Of a stretch of DNA of 23,950 nucleotides, positions 1 to 8,329 are shown one piece after another. Made by a program: the position numbers and the translations under genes. Positions within the stretch are counted from its first letter, which is position 1. Each line of letters opens with the position of its first letter. The notes beneath the pieces were generated by a model. That model had not been told where the DNA came from and ran no database searches. It saw only the letters and a list, made by a program, of their open reading frames with translations. This DNA is from Planctomycetota bacterium (GTDB lineage Bacteria > Planctomycetota > SZUA-567), in contig JAITKH010000305.1 of NCBI GenBank assembly GCA_031278535.1, positions 1 to 23,950 on the forward strand, in the 5' to 3' direction.

Positions 1-2074
1 ATCCATCTTTCTTCCTCTCCGCTTCCGTTTCTTCCTCTTCGTCATGCGTATCTTCTTCTCCGGGTCCGGAGGAAGGAGTATGCGGCGATTCCCCGCCAAT
101 AGATACCGGTGAATCAAAAACTTCGCCTATTTCGGAATCGTTCTGATCGCCTGTCGGCAAGTCGGACTCGGCTTCGACAACGGGAACCTCTTCCGGTCCC
201 CTTCCGGAAATTTCCGCCGCCGAAGCCGTTTCGGACGTTTCCTTCGATTCCTTCCCGGCTTCCACCGGCGGCGTTTCTCCAAGCCCGAGAGGAAGTTCCG
301 GAGAATTTCCCGTCCCGCTTTCCGCCACCGGCGCAACGCCGTCCGTGACCGGATCCGGTTTTTCCGGCGACAATTCGCCGGCGGAAGGAGCTTCCCCCCC
401 GGTTTCCTCTTCGCCGGCATCTTCCGGATCATTCAGGAATGCCAGTTCGTCCGGGTTGGCGGCGGGCGCCTGTTTTGGTTTTTTTCCGGAGCCCGGTTTC
501 TTTTTCTTCCGCGGTTCGCCGGCCGGCGGATCAAAAAAGGACGGAAACCCGTCCCTGTTCCAAATGGCGGTGGTATCGCCGCCGCCCGGATCCGGCCGTC
601 GCACTCGGCGGATGGTTTCGCCTTCTTCCTCCCGCTTCTGATGAACCGTATTGGACGAATCCAACCTGTTTTGGGCAGTCCGGGACCTGGGATTTCGCCC
701 GCCCCGTTCCTTCCAGAGGGAATCGACATCAAAAGAATCGAAGCCGCCGAAGAGGCGCGTCGAATTTTTATGCGACTCGGGCGTCGCCCGGGAGCCATCG
801 TCGGCCGGTCCGCCCTGGGCGGTCCGCCGGTGTACCCGTTCCTTCCAGAGGGAATCGATGTCGAAGGAATCGAAGCCGCTGAAACGGCGGGAAGAAGCGG
901 CCGATTCCGGCCGGCGGATATCCGGCGCCTCCGTTTCCGGCAAACATTCCGTTCCAGGAACGGAGGCGGCAGAATCGGCATAGAGGCGGGTGGAATCGTT
1001 TTTCTTGCCGGATTCCGGCCGGCGGGTTTCCCCGGCGTACGGCATTTCCGTTTTCGGCAACCCTTCCTCCCCGGAAAGAATGCCGGCAAAAAGGCGGGTG
1101 GAGTCGTTCTTCTGTCCAGACGCCGTACGGGGCCCATCCTCTGCGGAGAGCGAATCCGGTTCTGCCAATCCCGGCAAACCGGGAGCAAGGCTCGGGATCG
1201 AAAGTTGACGCGTGTCGTCCCCGCCGGCCGGTCCGTTTTCCGGGATGCCTTCCGATTCCGCCATTGTCTGCGGTGAAGGGGCGGGCTTTCTCCGCCTGTC
1301 CCGCCGCTCTGGGTCCGGCGGATCATACCAATCGTTCCTTTGTTCCCGGGCGGCTTTCTCCCTTTCGGTCTCAGGAGGGGGTTCGTACCAGTCTTCGACG
1401 CGTTTCAGGCCCCCGTAAACCGGGTGCGCCGCCTTGACATGGCCGGGAGCCAATTCCGAGGCTCCAGAGAGAAGGGCGAAAATATCCGTTTCACCATCCC
1501 CGTCAAGCGCGTAAAGGTCCGGGAAATCCGGGACGGAGCCGCCGGATTGGGCCGCATGCCGGGGAAGCGGCGGTTTCCCAGCCAGATTGCCAAAGGCCCG
1601 TTCGAGGAGCCTGTTGATATCGTCATCGTCCGGAATGGGACCTGGCGGCAGGGGCACTTCCTCTTCCGCGCGAAGGGAATCCGGGGAGCCGCGGCGGGAG
1701 TCCGAAGGCCGCGGCGGAAGATCGGACGGCGGGATCAGATCGTCGTCCAGGGGCGGGCGGACAGGCGGAGCGTTTTCGCCGTCCCGGACGCCGCCGATAT
1801 GCCCCGTCCCTTCGGTCTTCGGGGATTCCCCGTCGCCGCCGACGGCGGAGTCAATTCTCCGCCTCGTCGTACCGGACGCCGTGCCGGCGGGGGGCATGTC
1901 CGACTCCCTGCCCGGATCCTCCTCGAAGTCGAGTCCGAGCGAATCGGCCAGGTCGAGTATACTGGCGGGCATGGAGCCGGCGGGGTCCCCGGCGAACCGA
2001 TTTCGCAGAGTGCGCGGGGAGAAATCGGTCAGGAGCATGCGGCTGTTTTTATCGGGATTGTCCCGCCCCGCCAT
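1..2074 (-). CDS. Large disordered repeat-containing protein of unknown function (3' end outside window)
   Basis: This frame starts with ATG at 2074-2072 after a good Shine-Dalgarno site (AGAGGAAAG, about 7 bases upstream). It stays open for 691 codons to the window edge, so the C-terminus is missing. The visible part is rich in Pro, Gly, Asp, Glu, Ser and Arg, with no membrane segment, signal peptide or domain I recognise, and is probably intrinsically disordered. It carries internal repeats: KNDSTRLF, KNDSTRLY and KNSTRLF near residues 322, 357 and 435, and the 14-residue motif GFDSFDxDSLWKER twice (near residues 396 and 440). The last ~150 visible residues are strongly acidic. The opposite strand has several long frames here, but none has comparable length or a start site as good. 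A folded domain could lie beyond position 1. Existence of the gene is well supported; function is unknown. Confidence 0.8.
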   Translation of the reverse strand, partial: MAGRDNPDKNSRMLLTDFSPRTLRNRFAGDPAGSMPASILDLADSLGLDFEEDPGRESDMPPAGTASGTTRRRIDSAVGGDGESPKTEGTGHIGGVRDGENAPPVRPPLDDDLIPPSDLPPRPSDSRRGSPDSLRAEEEVPLPPGPIPDDDDINRLLERAFGNLAGKPPLPRHAAQSGGSVPDFPDLYALDGDGETDIFALLSGASELAPGHVKAAHPVYGGLKRVEDWYEPPPETEREKAAREQRNDWYDPPDPERRDRRRKPAPSPQTMAESEGIPENGPAGGDDTRQLSIPSLAPGLPGLAEPDSLSAEDGPRTASGQKNDSTRLFAGILSGEEGLPKTEMPYAGETRRPESGKKNDSTRLYADSAASVPGTECLPETEAPDIRRPESAASSRRFSGFDSFDIDSLWKERVHRRTAQGGPADDGSRATPESHKNSTRLFGGFDSFDVDSLWKERGGRNPRSRTAQNRLDSSNTVHQKREEEGETIRRVRRPDPGGGDTTAIWNRDGFPSFFDPPAGEPRKKKKPGSGKKPKQAPAANPDELAFLNDPEDAGEEETGGEAPSAGELSPEKPDPVTDGVAPVAESGTGNSPELPLGLGETPPVEAGKESKETSETASAAEISGRGPEEVPVVEAESDLPTGDQNDSEIGEVFDSPVSIGGESPHTPSSGPGEEDTHDEEEETEAERKKDG

Positions 2075-2569
2075 GGTCTTTCCTCTTGAGAAGGCGATCC
2101 GGCGTTTTCCACGCCGCCGACACGGATTTCACCAATATTATCGGCCATTCAGCCGATGCGGCCCACTGTTATTGCGCGGGAAATCCGGGGCGGGCAAGGT
2201 TGGTGTACGCGCCCTTTTCACTCAAGCCGCCATGTCTGTCGATTCCCCGTTCTGTCTGGCTGCCCAAATCCGATCGCCATGAAGGTTTTCCGGCCGCGAG
2301 ACAATTCTGCGGCCAACCCGATACCTTTCGATGTCAAAGAGCGCGGGACTCGGATGCGATTATGCCGCCGGTGGATTGAAATTGTACTCTTCGCCCGGGG
2401 ATGGGGCGTTTTCACAATTTCGCACCGCCGCAAGTATAGTCAGGCTCCGGCAAAAATCAAGCGAGAGACTTCACGGCGGGTCATTTAATTCTCTTGACCC
2501 GTCATCGGTAAAAATTGGGCGCGCATGTTCGCAAACAGGTGAACGAAAGAATCAATCCATTGTAGGGCA

Positions 2570-2659
2570 ATGGAGCGGTACCTGGCGGATTTTTCCAAGC
2601 GCCTGCGACAGGATGCCCCTGCCTTGCCGGTGCTTGACAGGGCCGGCTGGCACAGCAGC
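2570..2659 (+). pseudogene. Transposase fragment (IS630-like DDE core)
   Basis: About 30 codons starting at ATG 2570 encode a stretch ending in VLDRAGWHSS. This resembles the central part of IS630-type DDE transposases, where a Leu-Asp-x-Ala-Gly-Trp-His segment carries the second catalytic Asp. The usual continuation (a PPYSPELNP-like segment with the Glu) is missing, and the frame then reads into unrelated composition. There is no upstream transposase sequence in frame. I read it as a decayed IS remnant. The match is from memory of the family, not from a search. Confidence 0.5.
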
Positions 2660-2824
2660 GGCTGGCGCTGGGTACAATATGTGGACTTTAAAGAAAATCG
2701 GGGCCCCGCCTCCCGATTTACTTTACGGTTTCAATCGTTTTGGCTTCAATGGGCCGTTTTTCCGTCGCCTCGAACCAAATCGGCGATATTGCAAAAAAGG
2801 CGGTGCGAAAACAAACATCCTGAA

Positions 2825-2870
2825 ACTTTGAAGGAAAGCAAACGGCGGTCTGTTTGATTTCCTTCAAAGT
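2825..2870 (-). terminator. Long stem-loop downstream of the symporter gene
   Basis: Two 19-base arms (2825-2843 and 2852-2870) pair at 18 of 19 positions around an 8-base loop. The hairpin lies 71 bases past the stop codon of the minus-strand symporter gene and is followed on that strand by a moderately T-rich stretch rather than a clean T-run. A transcription terminator or mRNA 3'-end stabiliser is the simplest reading; an IS-end relic is possible because a transposase scrap lies nearby. Confidence 0.55.
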
Positions 2871-2941
2871 CCACTCACGGCCACCTGTGCGCATCTCGCG
2901 TAAGGATGGGCGAAAATGATCAAGGGCCGGGCGAATTGCGC

Positions 2942-4264
2942 TCACCCCCAGGAAACCTTGCCGCCGTCCTTGTCCGCCAGCGCTTCGGGGATCTTTTCCG
3001 TCCCGTCAGTCGAACCGCCTTCGGGGAACTTGTCCATCCAGCCCTTTCCTTCGATCAGGCGGGTCACCACCATGGCGGATACGGTGTCGCCGGTGGCGTT
3101 AAGACAGGTTGCCGGAGGATCGACCAGAAAGCCGATGGTGGCAATGATGGGGAAGGCTTCGGGCGGAAAGTTGAACAGGCTGACGATGAGCATTTCGCCG
3201 ATAAGGCCGCCGCCGGGCATGCCGCTCATGACCACGCCCGACATGATCGAAATGAGAAGGCAGGCGAAATAGAGGCCGGCGCCGCTGAAATCCTGGCCGA
3301 ACAACCCGAAAAGGAAGGAAATCTTCAGCATCGCCGCAAGGACCGATCCCTCCATGTGCATGGTCGCCCCAATCGGCAGCACGATGTCGCGGATGTCCTT
3401 GGGAATGCCGATTCTGGCGGCGGATTCAAGATTGACCGGCAGGGTGGCGATGGAACTCTGGGTCGCCAAAGAGGTGACGGCGGGGGGCAGGATGTACCTC
3501 AGCATGCGCCGTACGCCCGGAGTTCCACCGGCGAACCAGGCGAAGGCTGGGAAGAAAAAGACGAAATAGATGAGGCACAAAGGATAGTAGATGAGCATCG
3601 CCCGCCCGTAGGCGCCGATGAGTTGCGGACCGAATTCTCCCACCAGGACGGCGAAGTAGGCGCAAAGGCCGATGGGGGCGTAGAACATGATGATATCCAC
3701 GATCTTCATCATGACCATGGACATGTCGTTCAGGAAGGTGGCAATCCTGCCGTTGTCCTTCCCGGTGATGCTGACGCAGGCACCCGTCAGGACGGAGATG
3801 ACGATGAGGGGCAGCATGTTGCTCTTGGAGAGAAGGGCGCTGAAATCGGATACGGTTATCGCCCGGACGAGTGCGTCGCCCAGGCTCACGGCGCCGATGT
3901 CCCCGGCGGCCGGCAGTTCGAGGAGCACGCCTTGGGCGGGGGAAAACAGCTTGACGGTGACGAGAATCAGGACGGCGGCGATAAGGCCGGTGCCCATGAA
4001 GACGGCGAACATGGATCCCAGGATCCGGCCGAGACGCCGCATGTTCAGCATGCCGCCGACCGCGCTGGAAATGGTGAAGAACACCAGGGGCACCACCACC
4101 ATGAACATCAGATTGAGAAATATCTGCCCCAGGGGCTGCAACACCATCGCCCGTTCCTTGAAGACGACTCCAATGACGCTGCCCAATATTATGGAAGCCA
4201 GTAGAACGAGGGGGAAGCGGTAGCTCCGCCAAAGGGACTCCCGGCTGGAAACGTCGGCCGCCAT
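2942..4264 (-). CDS. Dicarboxylate/amino acid:cation symporter (DAACS family)
   Basis: A multi-pass inner-membrane sodium-coupled symporter of 440 residues, the usual length of the GltPh/GltP/SstT family. I chose ATG 4264 because GGAG lies 7 bases upstream; an ATG 17 codons earlier lacks a ribosome site. Hairpin-1 carries SSIATLPVN (Ser270), hairpin-2 carries MSGMPGGG, and the last helix carries NATGD (Asn389, Asp393). Two key sites differ from well-studied members. The TM7 Asn-Met-Asp motif is His-Met-Glu (303-305). The position matching the acidic-substrate Arg of GltPh (Arg397) is Ala385. A non-acidic substrate is therefore more likely than glutamate or aspartate, but the exact substrate cannot be read from the sequence. 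It is monocistronic, with a stem-loop downstream. Confidence 0.93.
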   Translation of the reverse strand: MAADVSSRESLWRSYRFPLVLLASIILGSVIGVVFKERAMVLQPLGQIFLNLMFMVVVPLVFFTISSAVGGMLNMRRLGRILGSMFAVFMGTGLIAAVLILVTVKLFSPAQGVLLELPAAGDIGAVSLGDALVRAITVSDFSALLSKSNMLPLIVISVLTGACVSITGKDNGRIATFLNDMSMVMMKIVDIIMFYAPIGLCAYFAVLVGEFGPQLIGAYGRAMLIYYPLCLIYFVFFFPAFAWFAGGTPGVRRMLRYILPPAVTSLATQSSIATLPVNLESAARIGIPKDIRDIVLPIGATMHMEGSVLAAMLKISFLFGLFGQDFSGAGLYFACLLISIMSGVVMSGMPGGGLIGEMLIVSLFNFPPEAFPIIATIGFLVDPPATCLNATGDTVSAMVVTRLIEGKGWMDKFPEGGSTDGTEKIPEALADKDGGKVSWG

Positions 4265-4725
4265 GGTCTTTCTCCTTCTCCATCTGTCCAATAAACAATC
4301 GAATACAACGCGCATACATTATTTTCAAAGTATATTCTGCGGAGACATTCCCTGGATGCATAGCATCCCGCTTTCCGCATCTGTGCCGACAGGCGTGAAT
4401 TATCGAAACGCCGGCAAAAAAAGAAAGCGAGAAATTCCAGATTCCGGATCGTCCGCCGGAGGTATGCGCGGAAGACGCCTGTTTCGGTCCTCTTCCCGTC
4501 GCATCTGCGGTTCCTGTTCCGCAAAGACTGCATCAAAAATGGAGACTTTGTGGAACGGCAGGGCAATCGCGCCCTTTCCGAAAAAGGTTGACCGCGCCTC
4601 CGTTTTCGCTATACTGGTTTCTACCGGCCGCGGCGGGACCGGCGCGGTGGAGAGGCTGACGCCGATGACGCGATTGGGTTCCCTTCGGCCGGTCAGGGCC
4701 GGCAGACGGAAAAGGCGTCGGGGTG
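4265..4725. other. Divergent intergenic region
   Basis: These 461 bases separate the divergent symporter gene from the plus-strand operon. The symporter-proximal side (about 4265-4400) is relatively AT-rich and probably holds its promoter, but I could not pick a convincing -35/-10 pair there. The operon-proximal side holds the promoter at 4588-4615. I see no gene: a plus-strand frame running through here is open only because of GC-rich composition and continues into the real gene at 5169. Confidence 0.6.
4588..4615 (+). promoter_or_regulatory. Sigma70-type promoter for the operon starting at 4726
   Basis: TTGACC (4588-4593) and TATACT (4610-4615) are separated by 16 bases, each matching the housekeeping consensus at five of six positions. 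It points toward the first gene of the plus-strand run, leaving a leader of roughly 100 bases. It is the best promoter match I found in the window. Confidence 0.6.
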
Positions 4726-5172
4726 ATGGATGGAAGCGCGGAAAACGGGACGAACGGCGGGCGGAGGCTTTGGCTTGCCCTTGCCGGGATTTTCGTCCTC
4801 GCCTTCGCCATTGCCTTTGGCTTGGCCTGGCTTCTGCTCAATCCGGCAGCCCCCGCGAAGGAAACCGGACAGCCGGAGGACAGGGTGCACAGGGTTACCG
4901 CGGCGGAGGCCGAGGCCTTCGCCCGGGCGGTCGGCCGGGGCGACTTTTCCGCCATGCGGGACATCGGGAAAAGTATTTTTCGTCGCGGCGCGGATGCGAC
5001 GGCGGCAGTTGGGCCGCTTGCCGATCATGCCGCCAGCAGCCTGCCGCCCTATCGGGTATATGCCCTGCACCACGAAGCGATGGACGGAAAAATCCTTCGG
5101 GTGCTCCTGACCTTGGACGACGACGACCGGGTGGTGTCGTTCGTCGCGGAGGAAACGAGCGTGATCCAATGA
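4726..5172 (+). CDS. Small single-pass membrane protein of unknown function
   Basis: A 148-residue protein with a short hydrophilic N-terminus, one strong hydrophobic helix at about residues 15-40 (LWLALAGIFVLAFAIAFGLAWLLL), and a soluble C-terminal domain of about 105 residues. An N-in anchor with a periplasmic domain is the natural topology. The C-terminal part has a helix-then-strand pattern (EAEAFARAVGRGDF, then VLLTLDDDDRVVSFVAEE) that may be a small alpha/beta fold. I do not recognise a family. ATG 4726 is preferred over the GTG just before it, although the ribosome site is weak for both. Its stop overlaps the next start (ATGA), so it is translationally coupled to the 465-residue protein and the two may work together. 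Confidence 0.75.
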   Translation: MDGSAENGTNGGRRLWLALAGIFVLAFAIAFGLAWLLLNPAAPAKETGQPEDRVHRVTAAEAEAFARAVGRGDFSAMRDIGKSIFRRGADATAAVGPLADHAASSLPPYRVYALHHEAMDGKILRVLLTLDDDDRVVSFVAEETSVIQ

Positions 5173-6566
5173 CGGCGACGGAACGCGAAGCCGAAGGCGG
5201 ATGGGCGGAAGGTCCGGCCTTTCTCGACAACCTGGTCAGGCGCGCCATGACGGCGATCGAGGAGCGCTTCCTCTTCCGCAAAATCGGCCTCCCCTTCGAT
5301 TATGCGGCGGAACGGGACAATTTTCCCTCCCCGAATCTGGCCACCGCCCGGGAGGCGCGATCCCTTGTTCCCAATCCCTCGGGGTTGGGCGGCGGGTACC
5401 ATTTTTCCTGCCGCAACCACGCCCTCCTTTTCGACGCCTATCTGCTGCGGCTGGAGCTGGGCATTGAAGGGGAAGGAGACGAAGCCATCCTGGATCGGCT
5501 GATTGGCGGCCTTATCCGTCTTGCCACCGTCGCCCCCCGCTCTTTCCTTGTCGGCGGCCTTTCGCCGGACGGACGGGGGTTTTTCGCCTGGCCCAGCCGG
5601 GAGAACCATGCCGCCTGGACCTTCGCCATCATGCGCGGCATGACCACCGCCGCCATTGCCCAGGAAACCCAGGATAAATTCCATTCCATCGCCTGCAAAT
5701 GGCTGGATCGCCTGCGCCGGGAAAGATTCATCCTGTCCGGGGTGGACGGGAAGCCCGTTCCCGGAGCCGGCCGGCCGCTTTCCAGCCCCGATCCGGACAA
5801 CGGCCCCTTCCATCTCGCCATGCTTCTCGCCGGCGCCCGGGCTTCCGGCCTGCCGGCCGACTATGATGCCTATGCGGCGGCGGCGGCGGAGAGCGGCGGC
5901 GCCAGGCTTTCCGGTTTCTCCGGCGAAGAGGCGGCGCCGACTTTTTTCTGGCGACAGGCGTCTCTCCACCTGATGGCGTCCTTCGATCCCGATCCCGGGC
6001 GATCGGCCAAGGCTGCAAGGCTTCTGGCGGCAAACGCCGAACTGGCCGCCGATCGACTCGAAAAATGGCGGGAATGGGATCCGGCCCTGGCCGGGGTCAA
6101 GCCCGATCTGGACTGGCGGCATTTCTCCAGGGCGCCGCTTTCCGAAAAGGGGCTGGGGTTTGCTCCGCCCGAATCCTGGCGCCGCCTGGCGGGGGAAGAT
6201 CGGGCCGCCGAGGCGCTGTACGCCATGCACGCCCTGCTCCTTTCGGGCAGCCCGGAAACGATTCAAGCCCATGCCGAAACGATGGCGGAATGCCTGTCCC
6301 AGCCGTTTTGGCCCGACATGACGCAGTTGACGGCCATCGCTCCCATCCCCGGCATCCATGCCCGGGGGACGGAGACGGGGCTGTGGGATCAGGACCTCTT
6401 CGCCTCCAAGCGGATGCCGCCGGCTTCGGAAACTTCCTTCGCCGCCAAATTCCTCGATCCCGACTACGACAGGCTGAACGCGGACAAAAGCGGCCACGAC
6501 GTCCCGTCCAGGCCGGAGGCGGGAGAGCCGGGCGGCCGGAGGAAACGGGGGCGAAAACGCCGATAA
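5169..6566 (+). CDS. Uncharacterised 465-residue protein
   Basis: The start ATG at 5169 overlaps the previous stop (ATGA), which fixes the start well inside a longer open frame. The protein has no signal peptide or membrane helix and looks cytoplasmic and largely alpha-helical. It has many aromatic and small residues and blocks such as GGGYHFSCRNHALLFDAYLL, WPSRENHAAWTF and FFWRQASLHLMASFDPDPGR. The spacing of helical blocks with conserved-looking Trp/His/Asn loops recalls alpha/alpha-toroid proteins, but this is an impression and no catalytic signature is clear. The C-terminal ~35 residues are Arg/Gly/Lys-rich and disordered. It is co-transcribed with a membrane-anchored protein upstream and a sirtuin downstream. 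Function unknown. Confidence 0.8.
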   Translation: MTATEREAEGGWAEGPAFLDNLVRRAMTAIEERFLFRKIGLPFDYAAERDNFPSPNLATAREARSLVPNPSGLGGGYHFSCRNHALLFDAYLLRLELGIEGEGDEAILDRLIGGLIRLATVAPRSFLVGGLSPDGRGFFAWPSRENHAAWTFAIMRGMTTAAIAQETQDKFHSIACKWLDRLRRERFILSGVDGKPVPGAGRPLSSPDPDNGPFHLAMLLAGARASGLPADYDAYAAAAAESGGARLSGFSGEEAAPTFFWRQASLHLMASFDPDPGRSAKAARLLAANAELAADRLEKWREWDPALAGVKPDLDWRHFSRAPLSEKGLGFAPPESWRRLAGEDRAAEALYAMHALLLSGSPETIQAHAETMAECLSQPFWPDMTQLTAIAPIPGIHARGTETGLWDQDLFASKRMPPASETSFAAKFLDPDYDRLNADKSGHDVPSRPEAGEPGGRRKRGRKRR

Positions 6567-6589
6567 CCGCCGGCCAGCGAGGAAACGCC

Positions 6590-7336
6590 ATGTTCAGCGC
6601 CGCCATGACTCCGGCCGATTGCGCCGGGAAGATTCGCCGTTCCAAAAAGCTGGCCGTCCTCACCGGGGCCGGCATTTCCACTTCCGCGGGAGTGCCCGAC
6701 TTTCGCGGCCCAAAAGGCCTCTACGTCACCCGGGCCTACGATCCCGAGACCGTTTTCGACATTGGCTATTTTTCCGTCAATCCCGCCCCTTTCTACGATT
6801 TTACCCGCGATTTCCTTGCCATGCTGGAAACAATATCGCCCACTCCGACCCACCTTTTCCTCGCCCGCCTGGAAGCGGGGGGAAAGGACATCGGCATCGT
6901 CACCCAAAATATCGACGGCCTGCATCAGCGGGCCGGTTCGAAGCGGATCTATCCCATCCACGGCGACTACAGTACGGCCCGCTGCCGCAAGTGCGGCAAG
7001 ACCGTCTCCGGGGACGATCTGGCCGCCTCGCTCAAGGCGTCGCCCGGCGTTCCGGCCTGCCCGGCCTGCGGGGGAGTCGTCAAGCCCGATGTGGTTTTCT
7101 TCGGGGAAAATGTCCGGCACCTGGACAAATGCCTTGCGCTCGCCGCCGAGTCGGACCTGCTGCTGGTCCTCGGCTCCAGCCTGGCGGTGCATCCGGCCGC
7201 GTCCATTCCGCATCACGCCGGCGGCGAAGTGATTGTGGTGAACAGGGGGCCGGTCGCCTTGCGCCCGGCCGAGGGCGTATATCTTGCCGACGCCGCCCTG
7301 GACGAGTTTTTTGCCGGGGTGGAGAGTCGGCTTTGA
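6590..7336 (+). CDS. Sir2-family NAD+-dependent protein deacylase
   Basis: A 248-residue sirtuin, typical bacterial length, that removes acyl groups from lysines using NAD+. ATG 6590 follows a GAGG ribosome site 7 bases upstream. Visible motifs in order: GAGISTSAGVPDFRG (26-40), TQNIDGLHQRAG (105-116), catalytic His124 in HGD, a zinc site with Cys132/Cys135 and Cys157/Cys160, then GSSLAVHPAAS and a VNRGP nucleotide-binding strand. The segment VFDIGYFSVNPAPFYDFTR resembles the Thermotoga Sir2 region rather than the Tyr-x-x-Arg desuccinylase signature of CobB, so deacetylation is more likely than desuccinylation. It lies 23 bases after the preceding gene and 24 before the ABC genes, within the operon; a regulatory role over a neighbour is possible but unproven. 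Confidence 0.93.
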   Translation: MFSAAMTPADCAGKIRRSKKLAVLTGAGISTSAGVPDFRGPKGLYVTRAYDPETVFDIGYFSVNPAPFYDFTRDFLAMLETISPTPTHLFLARLEAGGKDIGIVTQNIDGLHQRAGSKRIYPIHGDYSTARCRKCGKTVSGDDLAASLKASPGVPACPACGGVVKPDVVFFGENVRHLDKCLALAAESDLLLVLGSSLAVHPAASIPHHAGGEVIVVNRGPVALRPAEGVYLADAALDEFFAGVESRL

Positions 7337-7360
7337 AAGGCGCATGGAGAAATCGCCGCC

Positions 7361-8329
7361 ATGCTTGAGGTGGAGGGCCTGATCAAGCGCTATGGGGCGA
7401 AAACAGTTCTGGACGGGGTCTCCTTCGCAATCGGCAAGCAGGGGGTGGTCGGATTTCTCGGCGTCAACGGCGCCGGAAAATCCACCGCCATGCGCATTCT
7501 TTCCGGATATCTCCGGCCTAGTTCCGGCCGGGCGAGAGTGGCCGGCGGCGACCCCCGGACGCCCGCCGTACGGAAAAAAATCGGCTATCTTCCGGAGGGG
7601 AATCCCCTGCCGTCCTGGATGCGGGTTGGGGAGTATCTCCGCTTCCGCGCCGCCCTCAAGGGGCTGTCCCGCGCCGCTGCCCGGCGGAGGGCGGCCGAGA
7701 CCGCGGCACGCTGCCGCCTCGAAGACCTCATGGATCGGCTTATCGGCAGCCTTTCGAAGGGGACGCGGCAAAGGGTCGGCCTGGCCGACAGCCTGCTCGC
7801 ACATCCGGACATCCTGATCCTGGACGAACCCACTTCCGGCCTCGATCCGGCCCAGGCGGAGGAAATGCGCACCCTGATCCTCGAGATTGGCCAAAACAGC
7901 GCCGTTTTCCTTTCCAGCCATCTTCTGCAGGATGTCGAGCGCCTTTGCCGGCGGGTGATTATCCTGAACGGCGGCCGGGTGGCGGCCGACGGCGACATGG
8001 CCGAAATCGGAGAACGCCACGCCGGCGAAAGGACGCTCAGGCTGGAGATCGAGGCCGACGAACCGATCCTGGAGACGCTTCTGGCCGTTCCCGGGGTCGC
8101 CGGCGGCGAGGCGATTCCGAATCCAGCCGGTTCCGGATTCCTCGTCCGCCTGATCCTGGCGGCGGGAAGGGACGCCAGGCGGGAGGCGGCCGCGGCGGCG
8201 ATCCAGAAAGGCTGGCTGGTCACTGGAATCCGGCTCGAGCCGGTGCGGTTGGAGGACGTTTTTCGCCGCCTTGCACTGGCGGAGGCGCCGCCGATCGGGA
8301 CGGAGGGGCGGGAGAAAGGTCATGCGTAG
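7361..8329 (+). CDS. ABC transporter ATP-binding protein (gliding-type GldA/CcmA-like)
   Basis: A 322-residue ATPase that would power the fused permease encoded next. Walker A is GVNGAGKST (34-42), the signature is LSKGTRQRV, Walker B is ILILDEP followed by a TSGLDP D-loop, and the switch His is in SSH. The LSKGxRQRV form of the signature is normal for this GldA-like subfamily. After the ~215-residue nucleotide-binding domain there is an alpha/beta C-terminal extension (about 220-310) ending in LEDVFRRLAL, as in ABC-2 type exporters. Its stop overlaps the permease start by 8 bases, so the two are translationally coupled. Substrate unknown; such systems are linked to cell-surface or envelope functions, not only gliding. 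Confidence 0.92.
   Translation: MLEVEGLIKRYGAKTVLDGVSFAIGKQGVVGFLGVNGAGKSTAMRILSGYLRPSSGRARVAGGDPRTPAVRKKIGYLPEGNPLPSWMRVGEYLRFRAALKGLSRAAARRRAAETAARCRLEDLMDRLIGSLSKGTRQRVGLADSLLAHPDILILDEPTSGLDPAQAEEMRTLILEIGQNSAVFLSSHLLQDVERLCRRVIILNGGRVAADGDMAEIGERHAGERTLRLEIEADEPILETLLAVPGVAGGEAIPNPAGSGFLVRLILAAGRDARREAAAAAIQKGWLVTGIRLEPVRLEDVFRRLALAEAPPIGTEGREKGHA

Larger units (their letters stand above)
2075..2941. other. Intergenic region between two minus-strand genes
   Basis: No convincing intact gene was found in these 867 bases. The region contains a transposase scrap (2570-2659), a 9-bp hairpin with one G-U pair (2475-2503, loop of 11), a short ATCGGC/GCCGAT hairpin (2140-2157) 66 bases upstream of the large minus-strand gene, and a strong stem-loop at 2825-2870. 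I saw no clear -35/-10 pair for the gene starting at 2074; a GATAAT-like -10 lies near 2135-2140 but lacks a -35 partner. Confidence 0.6.

Noticed and set aside
641..2089. Long plus-strand open frames (641-1276, 1340-2089)
   Set aside because: They overlay the 691-codon minus-strand gene, are Arg/Gly/Pro-rich with no good start site, and arise from GC-rich codon third positions.
2630..2690. TTGACA and TACAAT boxes, and a TGGCAC sigma54-like start
   Set aside because: The boxes are 33 bases apart and the sigma54 -12 element is missing; the sequence lies in or beside the transposase scrap.
2906..4204. 432-codon plus-strand frame
   Set aside because: It is antisense to the clear DAACS symporter; its His/Asp/Gly-rich product is the usual shadow of a membrane-protein gene.
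4263..5168. Upstream extension of the 465-residue protein's frame
   Set aside because: The product is low-complexity Arg-rich and it overlaps a plausible membrane protein that ends with an ATGA overlap at 5169.
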